Numbered from the stretch's first letter, positions 9,198 through 17,914 are shown. The stretch is 64,000 nt of DNA from Chachezhania sediminis (GCF_009765275.1 NZ_VOPH01000003.1:1-64000), one strand, 5' to 3'. Made by a program: numbers and translations. The notes: generated by a model from the letters alone, not told the origin.

Positions 9198-9713
9198 ATG
9201 ACGCCCATCCGTCCAAATGAAATTGCATTCCTTCGAATGGATCGGCAAAGTTTGCAACAAATGACGAAGATCGATGCAATCAACGACCGGATATTGCAGG
9301 AGCTTCAGCGCAATGCCCGGATCAGCAACCTGGAGCTGGCCGAACGTGTCGGGCTGTCGCCCTCGGCCTGCCTGCGGCGCGTGCAGGAGCTTGAGCGGTC
9401 GGGCGTGATCGACGGCTATCGCGCGGTGCTGAACGGCGCCGCGCTGGGGCGGGGCTTCGCGGCCTATATCGGCGTCGGCCTGAACGAACATTCCAAGCAA
9501 AGCCAGGAGCGGTTCGAACAGGCCCTGCAGGCGGTGCCCGAGGTGATCGAATGCCACAACATCACCGGCACCATCGAATACCTGCTGCGGATCGAATGCG
9601 CGGACCTGGCCGCCTACAAGAAATTCCACACCGACGTGTTGGGCACACTGCCCCAGGTCTCGGCCCTGACAACCTATGTCGTCCTGGCCTCGCCCAAGGA
9701 TCAGCGGGCCTGA
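9198..9713 (+). CDS. Lrp/AsnC family transcriptional regulator
   Basis: 171 residues from ATG 9198. Starts at 9237 and 9261 are in frame, and 9261 (immediately before KIDAINDRILQ) fits the family start better. The segment 9210-9265 is AT-rich and would then be the shared promoter/operator with the divergent LysE gene. The N-terminal HTH contains LAERVGLSPSACLRRVQELE, and the C-terminal half is a RAM (ligand-binding) domain with HNITGTIEYLLRI. It probably activates the divergent exporter in response to an amino acid. Confidence 0.92.
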   Translation: MTPIRPNEIAFLRMDRQSLQQMTKIDAINDRILQELQRNARISNLELAERVGLSPSACLRRVQELERSGVIDGYRAVLNGAALGRGFAAYIGVGLNEHSKQSQERFEQALQAVPEVIECHNITGTIEYLLRIECADLAAYKKFHTDVLGTLPQVSALTTYVVLASPKDQRA

Positions 9714-9864
9714 AGGGGGGGCCGAAGGGTCGCGCGCGTCGGCGTTTGGCGGGGCATTGTTTCGATGCATCTGGGTGGCATGATTCAGATCAAAGAATCG
9801 CCCGGGCGATTCGGGTACATCTGTTCCTGTGATGACGAGGTGGGAGTGTAAGGGGTTCGCGTGA

Positions 9865-9901
9865 GAAGGACGAAACGTCCTTCGTCGCCGGCAAAGCCGG
9901 C
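9865..9901. repeat. Two adjacent perfect hairpins with AAA loops
   Basis: GAAGGACG-AAA-CGTCCTTC at 9865-9883 (8-bp stem), then after three bases GCCGGC-AAA-GCCGGC at 9887-9901 (6-bp stem). Both stems are perfect and both loops are AAA. No T-run follows on either strand. This could be a structured RNA, an intergenic repeat unit, or a factor-dependent termination zone. Confidence 0.6.
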
Positions 9902-9979
9902 ATCTTCCCGAAAATCCAGGCTGGTTTCCGGCGGTTCCGTCAAAGGCGCGGTGGGTGCGTATCAGGGACCGGTCGGGTG

Positions 9980-10520
9980 ACCTGCGGGGCGGTGGTGGCA
10001 AGGTCCGGGGGGGGCGATGCCAGCGTCCGGCGGGAGGGGGCTGACCGAGAGGCCAGCGGACAAGGAAGTTCGTTCGGGATGGCCGGGGGGCCTGGTGGCC
10101 CGGGCGGATCGGCAGGAAAGACGCTGGGGGCGGCCGGACCTGCAAAAAAGAAGACTGTCCGCCCGGGAGGGGTAGGGGTGCCCGGTGGGCCCGGCGGACA
10201 GAACGACAGGACACAAGGCCGGGGAGTGGCCGGTCCTGAACTGGAAGACGGTCGTTCGGGATGGGCAGGGGTGCCCGGTGGACCTGGACGACTGGCAGGA
10301 AAAGTCGCGGGGGCGTGGCGGATCCTGCACACGAAAGGACGGCCGGACGGTATGGGCAGGGGTGCCCGGTGGGCCCGGATGGATCGGCAGGGGAAGTCGC
10401 CCGGGGAGTGGCGCGACCTGTAAGGAAAGGCACGCGTTCGGGATGGGCTAGGGGCCTGGTGGGTCCGGTCGCGTGGACAGGACAGTCGCCGGGAGTGGCG
10501 GACCCTGTCATCGGATGGCA
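9980..10520. repeat. Degenerate tandem repeat, about 90-bp period, G-rich
   Basis: Related units begin near 10073, 10163, 10255, 10345 and 10436. Each has the order TTCGGGATGGGCAGGGGTG, CCCGGTGGGCCCGG, a GGATCGGCAGG-like block, GGGAGTGGCGGACCTG, and a short A-rich run. A weaker unit precedes and another follows. The period of about 90-91 bp and the shared order are seen by eye; identity between units is partial. The plus strand is rich in GGG runs. It is not a CRISPR array because there are no constant repeats separated by unique spacers. Confidence 0.7.
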
Positions 10521-10841
10521 CGTCCCGGGACGCGCCGGACGTCAAGCGATACCGGACCCGGGGCTGGGGGGCCCTGAAGCGGGTCCGGTGCCGTGTCCGG
10601 CCGAACCGGAACGCACCCGGACGAACGGAGCCGTACCGAAGGGACCTCGTGGTGGTTTCCCTTCCGGTCGGCTCCGTTTCCGTTTCCGGTGTCCTTTTCA
10701 GCGGCCAAATTCGGGGGCCAAAGCCGAACGAAGCCGGGTAAGCTTGCGGGGAATCGGGAACGAACCGGCGCCCCGGGCGTTTCCGTCTTCAGGCGCAGCG
10801 AATATCGCAGGGCGCGACATGACAAGTTGGGAGTACGAATC

Positions 10842-11213
10842 GTGAGTGAAATCGACAAGCTTCTGGAAGGCACCGTCGTCGAGCTGGACAAGCTCCTGAA
10901 TGCCCGGAACGTGCTGGGCGACCCGATCACCAATGAAAAGGGCACTGTCATCCCGATGGTCAGCTTCGGCTTCGGCTTCGGGGTTGCGGCAGGCCCGACC
11001 TCGACCGGGGGGGCAGGCGCGGGTGCCGGTGGCGGTATCCGTCCGGTGGGCGCCGTGATCATCGACGCGAACGGCGACGCCCGGGTCGAATCGATCAAGA
11101 ACACGACGACCACGGTTGCCGAGCTGCTGGTGGGTTTCGCCGCCAAGGCGCTGGACCGGAAGGGGTCGAAGTCCAAGGAACCGGAACAGCTGGACGAGCC
11201 GTCCAAGGACTGA
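10842..11213 (+). CDS. GerW/YtfJ-like protein
   Basis: 123 residues from GTG 10842, with GGGAG about 8 bases upstream. The core sequence has a VLGDPI turn, GTVIPMVSFGFGFG, a glycine-rich loop and a GGGIRPVGAVII strand, typical of the GerW (YtfJ) family first named for spore germination in Bacillus. This lineage does not form spores, so the family must have another role here. It is followed by a DUF2953 gene, as in firmicutes where ytfI and ytfJ are neighbours. The C-terminus is charged and likely flexible. Confidence 0.85.
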   Translation: MSEIDKLLEGTVVELDKLLNARNVLGDPITNEKGTVIPMVSFGFGFGVAAGPTSTGGAGAGAGGGIRPVGAVIIDANGDARVESIKNTTTTVAELLVGFAAKALDRKGSKSKEPEQLDEPSKD

Positions 11214-11246
11214 TCCGGCACGGGGTGATCCAGCACAGGGCGCGCG

Positions 11247-11846
11247 ATGCCGGAAGGGTTCGAAATCGCGCTGGATGTGGTCCAGGTCCTGATCGGCCTG
11301 GTCATTCTGGCGCTGGCAATCGCACTGGTCCTGCCGGTGCGATTTCGTTGTGTGGCCGGCGCCGGACGGGACACCGGCCCATTTTTCCGTGCGACGGTCG
11401 CGCCGCTGAACGGGCTCATCCCGGAAATCAAGCTCGCCCCGATCGACCGCCCCGAAGATCAGGAGCCGCCCGCCTGGGTCCAGGACGCAGCAGCCCGGGC
11501 GCAGGATCACGTGGCCGGGAACACCGACATGCGCCGGTCCGTCCTGCTGCGTGAAGGGTGGCGCTGCATCGTCCGGATCCTGCGGCACATCCATTTCGAC
11601 CTGCTGCGCCTGGATGCGACCGTAGGCCTGGGCGACCCGGCCACGACCGGCGAATTCTACGGCAAGTCCATGGCCGTTACGCAAAGCCTGCGGGTCATTC
11701 CCAACGTTGCGATCCTGATCCGCCCCGATTTCGACGGACCCGTCATCGAGGGCGAGATCGAGGCCGATCTGCGCGTGCGCCCCATCTCTGTCCTGATCCC
11801 GCTGATCCGTTTCGGCATCGTGCTGCAATGGAAGGGGCGCAAGTGA
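11247..11846 (+). CDS. DUF2953-like membrane-anchored protein
   Basis: 199 residues from ATG 11247. An N-terminal hydrophobic segment (about residues 8-30) anchors a soluble domain. The middle VGLGDPATTGEFYG motif and the C-terminal pattern of beta strands fit the DUF2953 family (YtfI in Bacillus). It follows the GerW-like gene by 33 bases and overlaps the next gene at TGATG, so the three form an operon. Function is unknown; a joint envelope-associated role with the GerW-like protein is inferred from the conserved pairing. Confidence 0.75.
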   Translation: MPEGFEIALDVVQVLIGLVILALAIALVLPVRFRCVAGAGRDTGPFFRATVAPLNGLIPEIKLAPIDRPEDQEPPAWVQDAAARAQDHVAGNTDMRRSVLLREGWRCIVRILRHIHFDLLRLDATVGLGDPATTGEFYGKSMAVTQSLRVIPNVAILIRPDFDGPVIEGEIEADLRVRPISVLIPLIRFGIVLQWKGRK

Positions 11847-12121
11847 TGCCCCGCGATGGCGACATGCGCCTGTTCATGGACAGGGCCGTGCCATTTCCCG
11901 GTGGGCGGGTGGCGACCCTGTCCCGCGTCATGCGCGGCGTATGGAAGACCGAACAGGACGGCATCGGCGGCGTGGCCGAAAAACACCCCGTGGCGGTTCT
12001 GGTTTTGGTGGGGGAAAGGTTTCAAGCCCTGACCCCGTCCGGCGATCCGATGGATCGGGACGAGGTCGAAAAACTGTGCCCGGGGGCCGAGGCGCGGCTG
12101 CGCGCATCGGCCGAAGCCTAG
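11846..12121 (+). CDS. Small conserved-looking protein of unknown function
   Basis: 91 residues from ATG 11846, sharing the A of the preceding stop (TGATG), which implies translational coupling. No domain recognised. It has no signal peptide or membrane segment, and the C-terminal part is acidic and Ala-rich. The operon position suggests it works with the GerW-like and DUF2953 proteins. It is convergent with mcl1. Confidence 0.6.
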   Translation: MPRDGDMRLFMDRAVPFPGGRVATLSRVMRGVWKTEQDGIGGVAEKHPVAVLVLVGERFQALTPSGDPMDRDEVEKLCPGAEARLRASAEA

Positions 12122-12138
12122 ACCGGCGGGCGGACGCC

Positions 12139-13098
12139 TTACGCGGCCGAGATCATCTCGGATTGGCGAACGATCACCTCGGCCTGACGGATCGAGGCGA
12201 GATCGACCAGCCGACCCTTGTAGACGGCAGCCCCGGTGCCCGACTTCTTGGCCTCTTCCATCGCGGCCAGGATCTCGCGCGCTTCGGTCACGGCGGCTTC
12301 GGAGGGCGTGAAGACCTCGTTCGCCAGGGCCACCTGGTTGGGGTGGATCGCCCATTTGCCGACCATGCCCAGCGTGGCCGACCGCAGCGCCTGCGCCTTG
12401 AAGCCGTCCGGGTCGGAAAAGTCGCCGAAGGGCCCGTCGACCGGCAGCAGCCCATGGGTCCGGCAGGCCGCGACGATGGCGGTCTGGGCCCAGTGCCACG
12501 GATCCGACCAGTACTTCTGACCTTCGCGGATCATGTAATAGTTTTCCTGCGTTCCGCCGATGCCGGTGGTCTGCATCCCCATCGACGCCGCGAAATCGGC
12601 GGCCCCAAGCGACATCGCCGTCAGGCGGGGCGAGGCTGCGGCAATCTCTTCAACATGGGCGATGCCGGCGGCGGTTTCGATGATCACTTCCAGCATGATC
12701 TTTTTGGTCCGGCCCTTCGCCATCTCGATCGCCGAAATCAGCGCGTCCACGGCATAGATGTCGCCGGCACAGCCCACCTTGGGGATCATGATCATGTCCA
12801 GACGCTCGCCCGCCTGTTCCACCAGGTCGACCACGTCGCGATACCAGTAGGGCGTATCCAGGCCATTGATGCGCACCGAAAGGGTCTTGTTGCCCCAGTC
12901 GATGTCGGAAATCGCCTTGATGATGTTTTCGCGCGCGGCGGGCTTGTCGTCGGGAGCGACGGCATCTTCCAGATCCAGATTAATCACGTCGGCGGCGCTG
13001 GCAGCCATCTTCTCGAAGATCTGTGGGCGCGAGCCCGGGCCGAAAAGCTGGCAGCGGTTCGGGCGGGACGGGGCGGCAGGCTGGACGCGGAAGCTCAT
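12139..13098 (-). CDS. mcl1: L-malyl-CoA / beta-methylmalyl-CoA lyase
   Basis: 319 residues from ATG 13098; an upstream in-frame ATG at 13164 is less likely because GGGGAAC precedes 13098 and Mcl1 proteins start MSFR. The sequence closely matches my recollection of the Rhodobacter enzyme: PNRCQLFGPGSRP near the start, the NLDLEDAVAPDD acidic site, EVIIETAAG with the metal-binding Glu, and GKWAIHPNQV near the C-terminus. It cleaves malyl-CoA to glyoxylate and acetyl-CoA, and beta-methylmalyl-CoA to glyoxylate and propionyl-CoA, in the ethylmalonyl-CoA pathway and related glyoxylate routes. Other pathway genes are not in the window. Confidence 0.95.
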   Translation of the reverse strand: MSFRVQPAAPSRPNRCQLFGPGSRPQIFEKMAASAADVINLDLEDAVAPDDKPAARENIIKAISDIDWGNKTLSVRINGLDTPYWYRDVVDLVEQAGERLDMIMIPKVGCAGDIYAVDALISAIEMAKGRTKKIMLEVIIETAAGIAHVEEIAAASPRLTAMSLGAADFAASMGMQTTGIGGTQENYYMIREGQKYWSDPWHWAQTAIVAACRTHGLLPVDGPFGDFSDPDGFKAQALRSATLGMVGKWAIHPNQVALANEVFTPSEAAVTEAREILAAMEEAKKSGTGAAVYKGRLVDLASIRQAEVIVRQSEMISAA

Positions 13099-13503
13099 GG
13101 GTCGGTTCCCCTTTGGTTCTGGCGACAGGGTTGAGTAAGGATATTTCTCAATTCTCTTGGTCAACGGCTATAAAATTGCGCCGCCCGCCGCGCAAGCCGA
13201 TATTGCACCTGCAGCATACCTGCTATCGGTTTGGCCTTTTGTCGGAGCTTTCCCGAGTGGCGATTCCCTGCGGGCGGTTTTTGATCAAATTATCAATGGG
13301 CTGCGCGGGTGCTGACCGAAATTTGGGCAGTTCGAAAACCGGGGTGCCACAACGTCGCGGAAACACGCGGAAAAATTGCCATTGCGGGGGCAGGACATGT
13401 CGTGGAATACCCGGCCGGACACTATCGACTCGAAACCGACTGGCATGACCGGGATCGCGCAGTAGAGTACGATCACATGGGCCAAACCCGGGGAGTCTGA
13501 CAC
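13099..13503. other. Divergent promoter region between mcl1 and dgcN
   Basis: A 405-bp gap between divergently transcribed genes. The part next to mcl1 is relatively AT-rich (TATTTCTCAATTCTCTTGG and neighbours near 13140-13170), as expected for promoters. A GGGGAGTC ribosome binding site lies just before dgcN. No gene or clear operator recognised. Confidence 0.5.
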
Positions 13504-14505
13504 ATGATCGAAACGCCATACCTGCTGTTCCTGGGCGACGCGCCGGACCAGCTTGCCGCCAAGGTTGCGCAAGGCATCCGCGACTGGCGCCCTGAAAACG
13601 CCGTCGGCCAGTTCCGCCTGCCCGAGTGCAAGGCGACCGTCGGCCTGACCGACATGACCCTGGCCGAGGCCAAGGCCGCCGGTGCCAAGACGCTGGTGAT
13701 CGGCGTGGCGAACCGCGGCGGCGTTATTTCGCAGGCCTGGAAGGAAGTCCTGATCCAGGCGCTGGCCGAAGGCTTCGACCTGGCGTCGGGCCTGCACAAC
13801 CTGCTGCGCAACGAACCCGACCTGGTGATGGCCGCCAAGGCCAATGGCCGGATGCTGCACGACGTGCGGATCCCGTCGGTCCAGTACCCGATCGCCAATG
13901 GCGTCAAGCGCACCGGCAAGCGGATGCTGGCCGTGGGCACCGACTGTTCCGTCGGCAAGATGTACACTGCGCTGGCGGTGGACGAAGAAATGCGCAAGCG
14001 CGGCATGAAAAGCTCGTTCCGGGCGACCGGCCAGACCGGCATCCTGATCACCGGCGACGGTGTGCCGCTGGATGCCGTGATCGCCGACTTCATGGCAGGA
14101 TCGATCGAATACCTGACTCCGGACAACGATCCGGATCACTGGGACATCATCGAAGGGCAGGGCAGCCTGTTCCACGTGTCCTATTCCGGCGTGACGCTGG
14201 CGCTGATCCATGGCGGGCAGCCCGACGCGCTGGTGGTCTGCCACGAGCCGACCCGTCCGCACATGCGCGGCCTGCCGGGATATCAGTTGCCGACGCTGGA
14301 AGCTGTCCGTGACACCGCGCTGCATCTGGCGCAGGTCGCGAACCCGGCCTGTCAGGTCGTGGGCTATGCGATCAACACCTACAGCATGGCCGAGGACGAG
14401 GCGCTGGCCTATCTGAAGGCGACCGAGGACCGGCTGGGCCTGCCCGCGGTCGACCCGCTGCGCACGGGCACTGCACCGCTGGTGGACGCGCTGGCCGCTC
14501 TCTGA
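13504..14505 (+). CDS. dgcN: DgcN-type N-acetyltransferase (DUF1611), D-glutamate catabolism
   Basis: 333 residues. The DUF1611 family has an N-terminal Rossmann-like domain and a C-terminal P-loop-like domain; here the conserved GTDCSVGKMYTAL occurs near residue 143 and RATGQTGILITGDGVPLDAV further on. In marine bacteria DgcN acetylates D-glutamate and the adjacent DgcA racemises the product, allowing D-Glu use. The order dgcN-dgcA seen here supports the assignment. GGGGAGTC precedes the ATG. It is the first gene of a module that continues with a D-amino acid transaminase. Confidence 0.85.
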   Translation: MIETPYLLFLGDAPDQLAAKVAQGIRDWRPENAVGQFRLPECKATVGLTDMTLAEAKAAGAKTLVIGVANRGGVISQAWKEVLIQALAEGFDLASGLHNLLRNEPDLVMAAKANGRMLHDVRIPSVQYPIANGVKRTGKRMLAVGTDCSVGKMYTALAVDEEMRKRGMKSSFRATGQTGILITGDGVPLDAVIADFMAGSIEYLTPDNDPDHWDIIEGQGSLFHVSYSGVTLALIHGGQPDALVVCHEPTRPHMRGLPGYQLPTLEAVRDTALHLAQVANPACQVVGYAINTYSMAEDEALAYLKATEDRLGLPAVDPLRTGTAPLVDALAAL

Positions 14506-14537
14506 GCGGGCCGGTCATGCGACGCTCCCGGCGGATG

Positions 14538-14569
14538 CCTCCGGCGGGAGTATTTCGGAAAAGAAGAAG
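14538..14569. repeat. Dispersed intergenic repeat, single copy
   Basis: 32 bp starting CCTCCGGCGGGAGTATTT and ending AAAAGAAGAAG. The same 32 bases recur at 53832-53863 with one mismatch. It lies between dgcN and dgcA, directly before the ribosome binding site of dgcA. Motifs of this type are common in intergenic DNA of Rhodobacteraceae. Confidence 0.75.
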
Positions 14570-14581
14570 AAGGGGATGGCC

Positions 14582-15550
14582 ATGAAACGCACCGTAACGC
14601 GGGATGTGTTCCGGCTGGCGCAGGTCTTCTCGATCAGCCGCGGGTCGCGTACCGAAGCCAAGGTGCTGACCGTGGCGCTGGAGAAGGACGGCGTGACGGG
14701 CCGGGGAGAATGCGTGCCCTATGCCCGTTATGACGAGACGCTGGAATCGGTGACGGCCGAGATCGAAGGCCTGCCGGAAAGCTTCACGCGCGCCGACCTT
14801 TATGACCTGCTGCCGGCGGGCGCCGCGCGGAATGCCGTCGACTGTGCGCTGTGGGACCTGGAGGCCAAGACGGCCGGGAAACCGGCCTGGCAGCTGGCCG
14901 GTCTGCCGGCGGCGCCGGGACCGGAGATCACGGCCTACACGATTTCCCTTCTTTCGGCCGACGAGATGAAGGCCGAGGCCGCGAAGAACGCCCATCGCCC
15001 GCTGCTGAAGATCAAGCTGGGCACGCCCGACGACATGCCCCGGCTGGAAGCGGTCCGGGCGGGCGCGCCGAAATCGAAGATCATCGTGGATGCGAACGAG
15101 GGCTGGTCGGCCGAGGTCTATGCCGATCTGGCGCCGCACCTGGTGCGGCTGGGCGTGGCGCTGGTGGAACAGCCGCTGCCCGCGGGCGACGATGCGGCCC
15201 TGATCGGGATCGACCGGCCGGTGCCGGTCTGTGCCGACGAAAGCTGCCACGACCGGGCCGATCTGCCGAACCTGATCGGCAAGTACGACGTGGTGAACAT
15301 CAAGCTGGACAAGACCGGCGGCCTGACCGAGGCGCTGGCGTTGCGCGATGCGGCCGTGGCCGAAGGTTTCGGCATCATGGTCGGCTGCATGGTCGGATCC
15401 TCGCTGGCGATGGCGCCGGCGGTGCTGGTGGCGCAGGGCGCCCAGATCGTCGATCTGGACGGGCCGCTGCTGCTGGCCGAAGATCGCGCCATGCCCCTGA
15501 AATATGACGAGAAGGGCGTTTATCCGCCCGAACCCGCCCTTTGGGGATAG
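14582..15550 (+). CDS. dgcA: N-acetyl-D-glutamate racemase DgcA (enolase superfamily, dipeptide-epimerase-like)
   Basis: 322 residues from ATG 14582, chosen over ATG 14576 because AAGGGG is then correctly spaced. Muconate-lactonising/epimerase subgroup motifs are all present: KIK catalytic lysines near residue 140, metal ligands in VDANEG, VEQPL and ADES, and the second catalytic lysine in NIKLDKTGG. Chemically the family epimerises at an alpha carbon, as in L-Ala-D/L-Glu epimerase. The dgcN neighbour makes N-acetyl-D-Glu the likeliest substrate; muropeptide-derived dipeptides are the alternative. Confidence 0.85.
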   Translation: MKRTVTRDVFRLAQVFSISRGSRTEAKVLTVALEKDGVTGRGECVPYARYDETLESVTAEIEGLPESFTRADLYDLLPAGAARNAVDCALWDLEAKTAGKPAWQLAGLPAAPGPEITAYTISLLSADEMKAEAAKNAHRPLLKIKLGTPDDMPRLEAVRAGAPKSKIIVDANEGWSAEVYADLAPHLVRLGVALVEQPLPAGDDAALIGIDRPVPVCADESCHDRADLPNLIGKYDVVNIKLDKTGGLTEALALRDAAVAEGFGIMVGCMVGSSLAMAPAVLVAQGAQIVDLDGPLLLAEDRAMPLKYDEKGVYPPEPALWG

Positions 15551-15555
15551 GAGAC

Positions 15556-16422
15556 ATGCCCATGCGTACCGTTTACGTGAACGGAGAGTATCTGCCGGAG
15601 ACCGAGGCCAAGATTTCCATCTTCGACCGCGGTTTCCTGATGGCCGACGGGGTCTACGAGGTGACCAGCGTGCTGGACGGCAAGCTGCTGGACTTCGACG
15701 GCCACTATGCCCGTCTGGAACGGTCGCTGAAAGAGCTCGACATGGCGAACCCGGTGACCCGGGACGAGCTGCTGGAGATCCACCGCGAGCTGGTGGCGAA
15801 GAACGAGATCGTCGATGGCATGGTCTATCTGCAGGTGACCCGCGGGTCCGCCGGCGACCGCGACTTCGTGTTCCCGGATCCGGAGAAGGTGCCGCCGACG
15901 CTGGTGCTGTTCACCCAGTCGAAGCCGGGCCTGGCGGATGCGCCGGCGGCCAAGACCGGCTGGAAGGTGATCTCGATCGAAGATCAGCGCTGGGCACGGC
16001 GGGACATCAAGACCGTTCAGCTTCTCTATCCGTCGATGGGCAAGATGATGGCCAAAGCCGCGGGCGTCGACGACGCGTGGCTGGTCGAGGACGGGTTCGT
16101 GACCGAAGGCACGTCGAACAACGCCTATATCGTGAAGGGCGGGACCATCGTGACCCGGCCGACGTCGAGCGACATCCTGCACGGGATCACCCGGGCGGCC
16201 GTGCTGCGCTTTGCCAAGGAAGCGCAGATGACCATCGAGGAGCGGCTGTTCACCATCGACGAAGCCAAGGAAGCGGACGAGGCCTTCATCACCTCGGCCT
16301 CGGCCTTCGTGATGCCGGTTGTGGAAGTGGACGGCGTGGCACTGGGCGACGGCAAACCGGGGCCGGTGGCCAAGCGCCTGCGCGAGATCTATCTGGAAGA
16401 AAGCATGAAGGTCGCCATCTGA
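15556..16422 (+). CDS. dat: D-amino-acid transaminase
   Basis: 288 residues from ATG 15556, preceded by AGGAG. Class IV PLP aminotransferase: conserved FDRGFLMADGVYE near the N-terminus, catalytic lysine in RRDIKT (about residue 153), and the phosphate-binding EGTSNNAY. The motif set favours D-amino acid transaminase over the branched-chain enzyme. It would interconvert D-Glu or D-Ala and keto acids, fitting directly behind dgcN-dgcA with a 5-base gap as one operon for D-amino acid use or supply. Confidence 0.88.
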   Translation: MPMRTVYVNGEYLPETEAKISIFDRGFLMADGVYEVTSVLDGKLLDFDGHYARLERSLKELDMANPVTRDELLEIHRELVAKNEIVDGMVYLQVTRGSAGDRDFVFPDPEKVPPTLVLFTQSKPGLADAPAAKTGWKVISIEDQRWARRDIKTVQLLYPSMGKMMAKAAGVDDAWLVEDGFVTEGTSNNAYIVKGGTIVTRPTSSDILHGITRAAVLRFAKEAQMTIEERLFTIDEAKEADEAFITSASAFVMPVVEVDGVALGDGKPGPVAKRLREIYLEESMKVAI

Positions 16423-16565
16423 CGGGGACCTTCCGGCGCCGAAAGACGTTTTGAACGGCGTGACTGGGGCTTTTCGAAAAGCCTTGGGGCAACGATCCGG
16501 ATAAGGGAAAAGAGGCGGGACCGTGTCGGACGATGCGGTCCCGTCCGTCGTTGAGGAGGTTGCCG

Positions 16566-17828
16566 ATGATCCCTGTCCAGCTCCAGTCCGTCATCGGTCT
16601 GATTGCCATTCCGCTGTTCGCCTGGGCCGTGCGGGACCGGTCGAAACCGCTGGACCTGAAACATGCCGCGCGGATCGTGGGTGTGGGCCTGGCGCTGCAG
16701 CTGGCCATAGCTGCGCTGATGCTGAATGTGCCGGCCATCCGTGCCGGCTTTGCCTATGTCAGCCGAGGTGTCGATGCGCTGCAGGCGGCGACGGGCAGGG
16801 GCGTGCAACTGGTCTTCGGCTATCTGGGCGGCGGGCCCACGCCCTTCGACGTGACCAGCCCCGCCCATGCCTTCCTGCCGGCGTTCCAGGCCTTTCCGCT
16901 GATGCTGGTCGTGTCCGCCCTGACCAGCCTGCTGTTCTACTGGGGCATCCTGCAACGGATTGTCAGGGCCTTCGCCCGGCTGCTGCAGCATTCGATGGGC
17001 GTGTCCGGCCCGCTGGCCACGGCCGCGGCCGCCAATATCTTCTTGGGCATGATCGAGGCGCCGCTGTTCATCCGCCCCTATCTACGGGTGATGGACCGGG
17101 GCGCGCTTTTTGCCGTGATGACCGTGGGGCTGGCGACCATCGCCGGCACGGTGCTGGTGCTTTATGCCTCGTTCCTGAACGGCGTCGTACCGGATGCGGC
17201 GGGGCACATGATCGTGGCTTCCGTCATCTCGGCTCCGGCGGCGCTGATGCTGGCACAGCTGATGATACCGACAACCCCGCTGGATCTGGAAAAGCTGCCG
17301 GAGGAGCCGCCCGAAGATGCCCCCACCAGTTCCATCGACGCGCTGACGCGGGGCACGCAGACGGGTGTGCTGCTGCTGGTGGGGGTGGTGTCCACGCTGA
17401 TCGTCTTCGTGGCGCTGCTGACACTGGTCGACCAGCTTCTGGGCATGGCTTCAGGCAGCTGGCAGCTGTCCCTGGGCAAGATCTTCGGCTGGGTCTTTGC
17501 ACCCGTCGCCTGGCTGATCGGCGTCCCCTGGGCCGAGGCCGGGACGGCCGGCAGCCTTCTGGGCATCAAGACCGCGGTGAATGAACTGGTGGCCTATCTC
17601 GACCTCGGGCAGGACACGACGCTTTCCCCGCGGTCGCGGCTGATCGTGACCTATGCGCTGTCGGGCTTCGCCAATTTCGGCTCCGTCGGCATCATGATCG
17701 GCGGGATGTCGGCCATCGTGCCCGAACGCCGGGCCGAGATCGTGGAACTGGGGCTGAAAAGCCTGGTATCGGGCACGCTGGCCACGATGATGACCGGTGC
17801 GGTGATCGGTGCGCTGTCGGCGCCGTGA
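16566..17828 (+). CDS. NupC-type concentrative nucleoside transporter
   Basis: 420 residues from ATG 16566, with GGAGG 6 bases upstream. Polytopic membrane protein with conserved CNT-family features: FYWGILQRIVRAFARLLQ, a central EAPLFIRPYL motif, and SGFANFGSVGIMIGG near the C-terminus. It takes up nucleosides with a cation gradient. It lies 143 bp after dat on the same strand; whether it belongs to that operon is unclear. Confidence 0.88.
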   Translation: MIPVQLQSVIGLIAIPLFAWAVRDRSKPLDLKHAARIVGVGLALQLAIAALMLNVPAIRAGFAYVSRGVDALQAATGRGVQLVFGYLGGGPTPFDVTSPAHAFLPAFQAFPLMLVVSALTSLLFYWGILQRIVRAFARLLQHSMGVSGPLATAAAANIFLGMIEAPLFIRPYLRVMDRGALFAVMTVGLATIAGTVLVLYASFLNGVVPDAAGHMIVASVISAPAALMLAQLMIPTTPLDLEKLPEEPPEDAPTSSIDALTRGTQTGVLLLVGVVSTLIVFVALLTLVDQLLGMASGSWQLSLGKIFGWVFAPVAWLIGVPWAEAGTAGSLLGIKTAVNELVAYLDLGQDTTLSPRSRLIVTYALSGFANFGSVGIMIGGMSAIVPERRAEIVELGLKSLVSGTLATMMTGAVIGALSAP

Positions 17829-17914
17829 CGGGACCGGGGGCCGGGCGGGCCCATTGCGTGACCGTGGGGGCGCGTTAAGGTCGGAAAGACCCTTGGCGAT
17901 GGAATGTGGTGACG

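Larger units (their letters stand above)
9714..10841. other. 1.1-kb non-coding region with hairpins and G-rich tandem repeats
   Basis: No gene is supported on either strand. Long open frames here, for example one continuing the LysE gene upstream on the minus strand, have repetitive Pro/Arg/Gly-rich translations and result from GC bias. The region contains two AAA-loop hairpins at 9865-9901 and a degenerate minisatellite at about 9980-10520, then about 300 bp of leader before the GerW-like gene. Confidence 0.6.

Noticed and set aside
9194-10511. Long minus-strand open frame continuing the LysE gene upstream
   Set aside because: It runs across a promoter region, the Lrp gene and a tandem repeat; its translation is repetitive Pro/Arg/Gly sequence caused by GC bias.
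9980-10520. CRISPR array
   Set aside because: Units are degenerate along their whole length with no constant repeats and unique spacers, and no cas genes are nearby.
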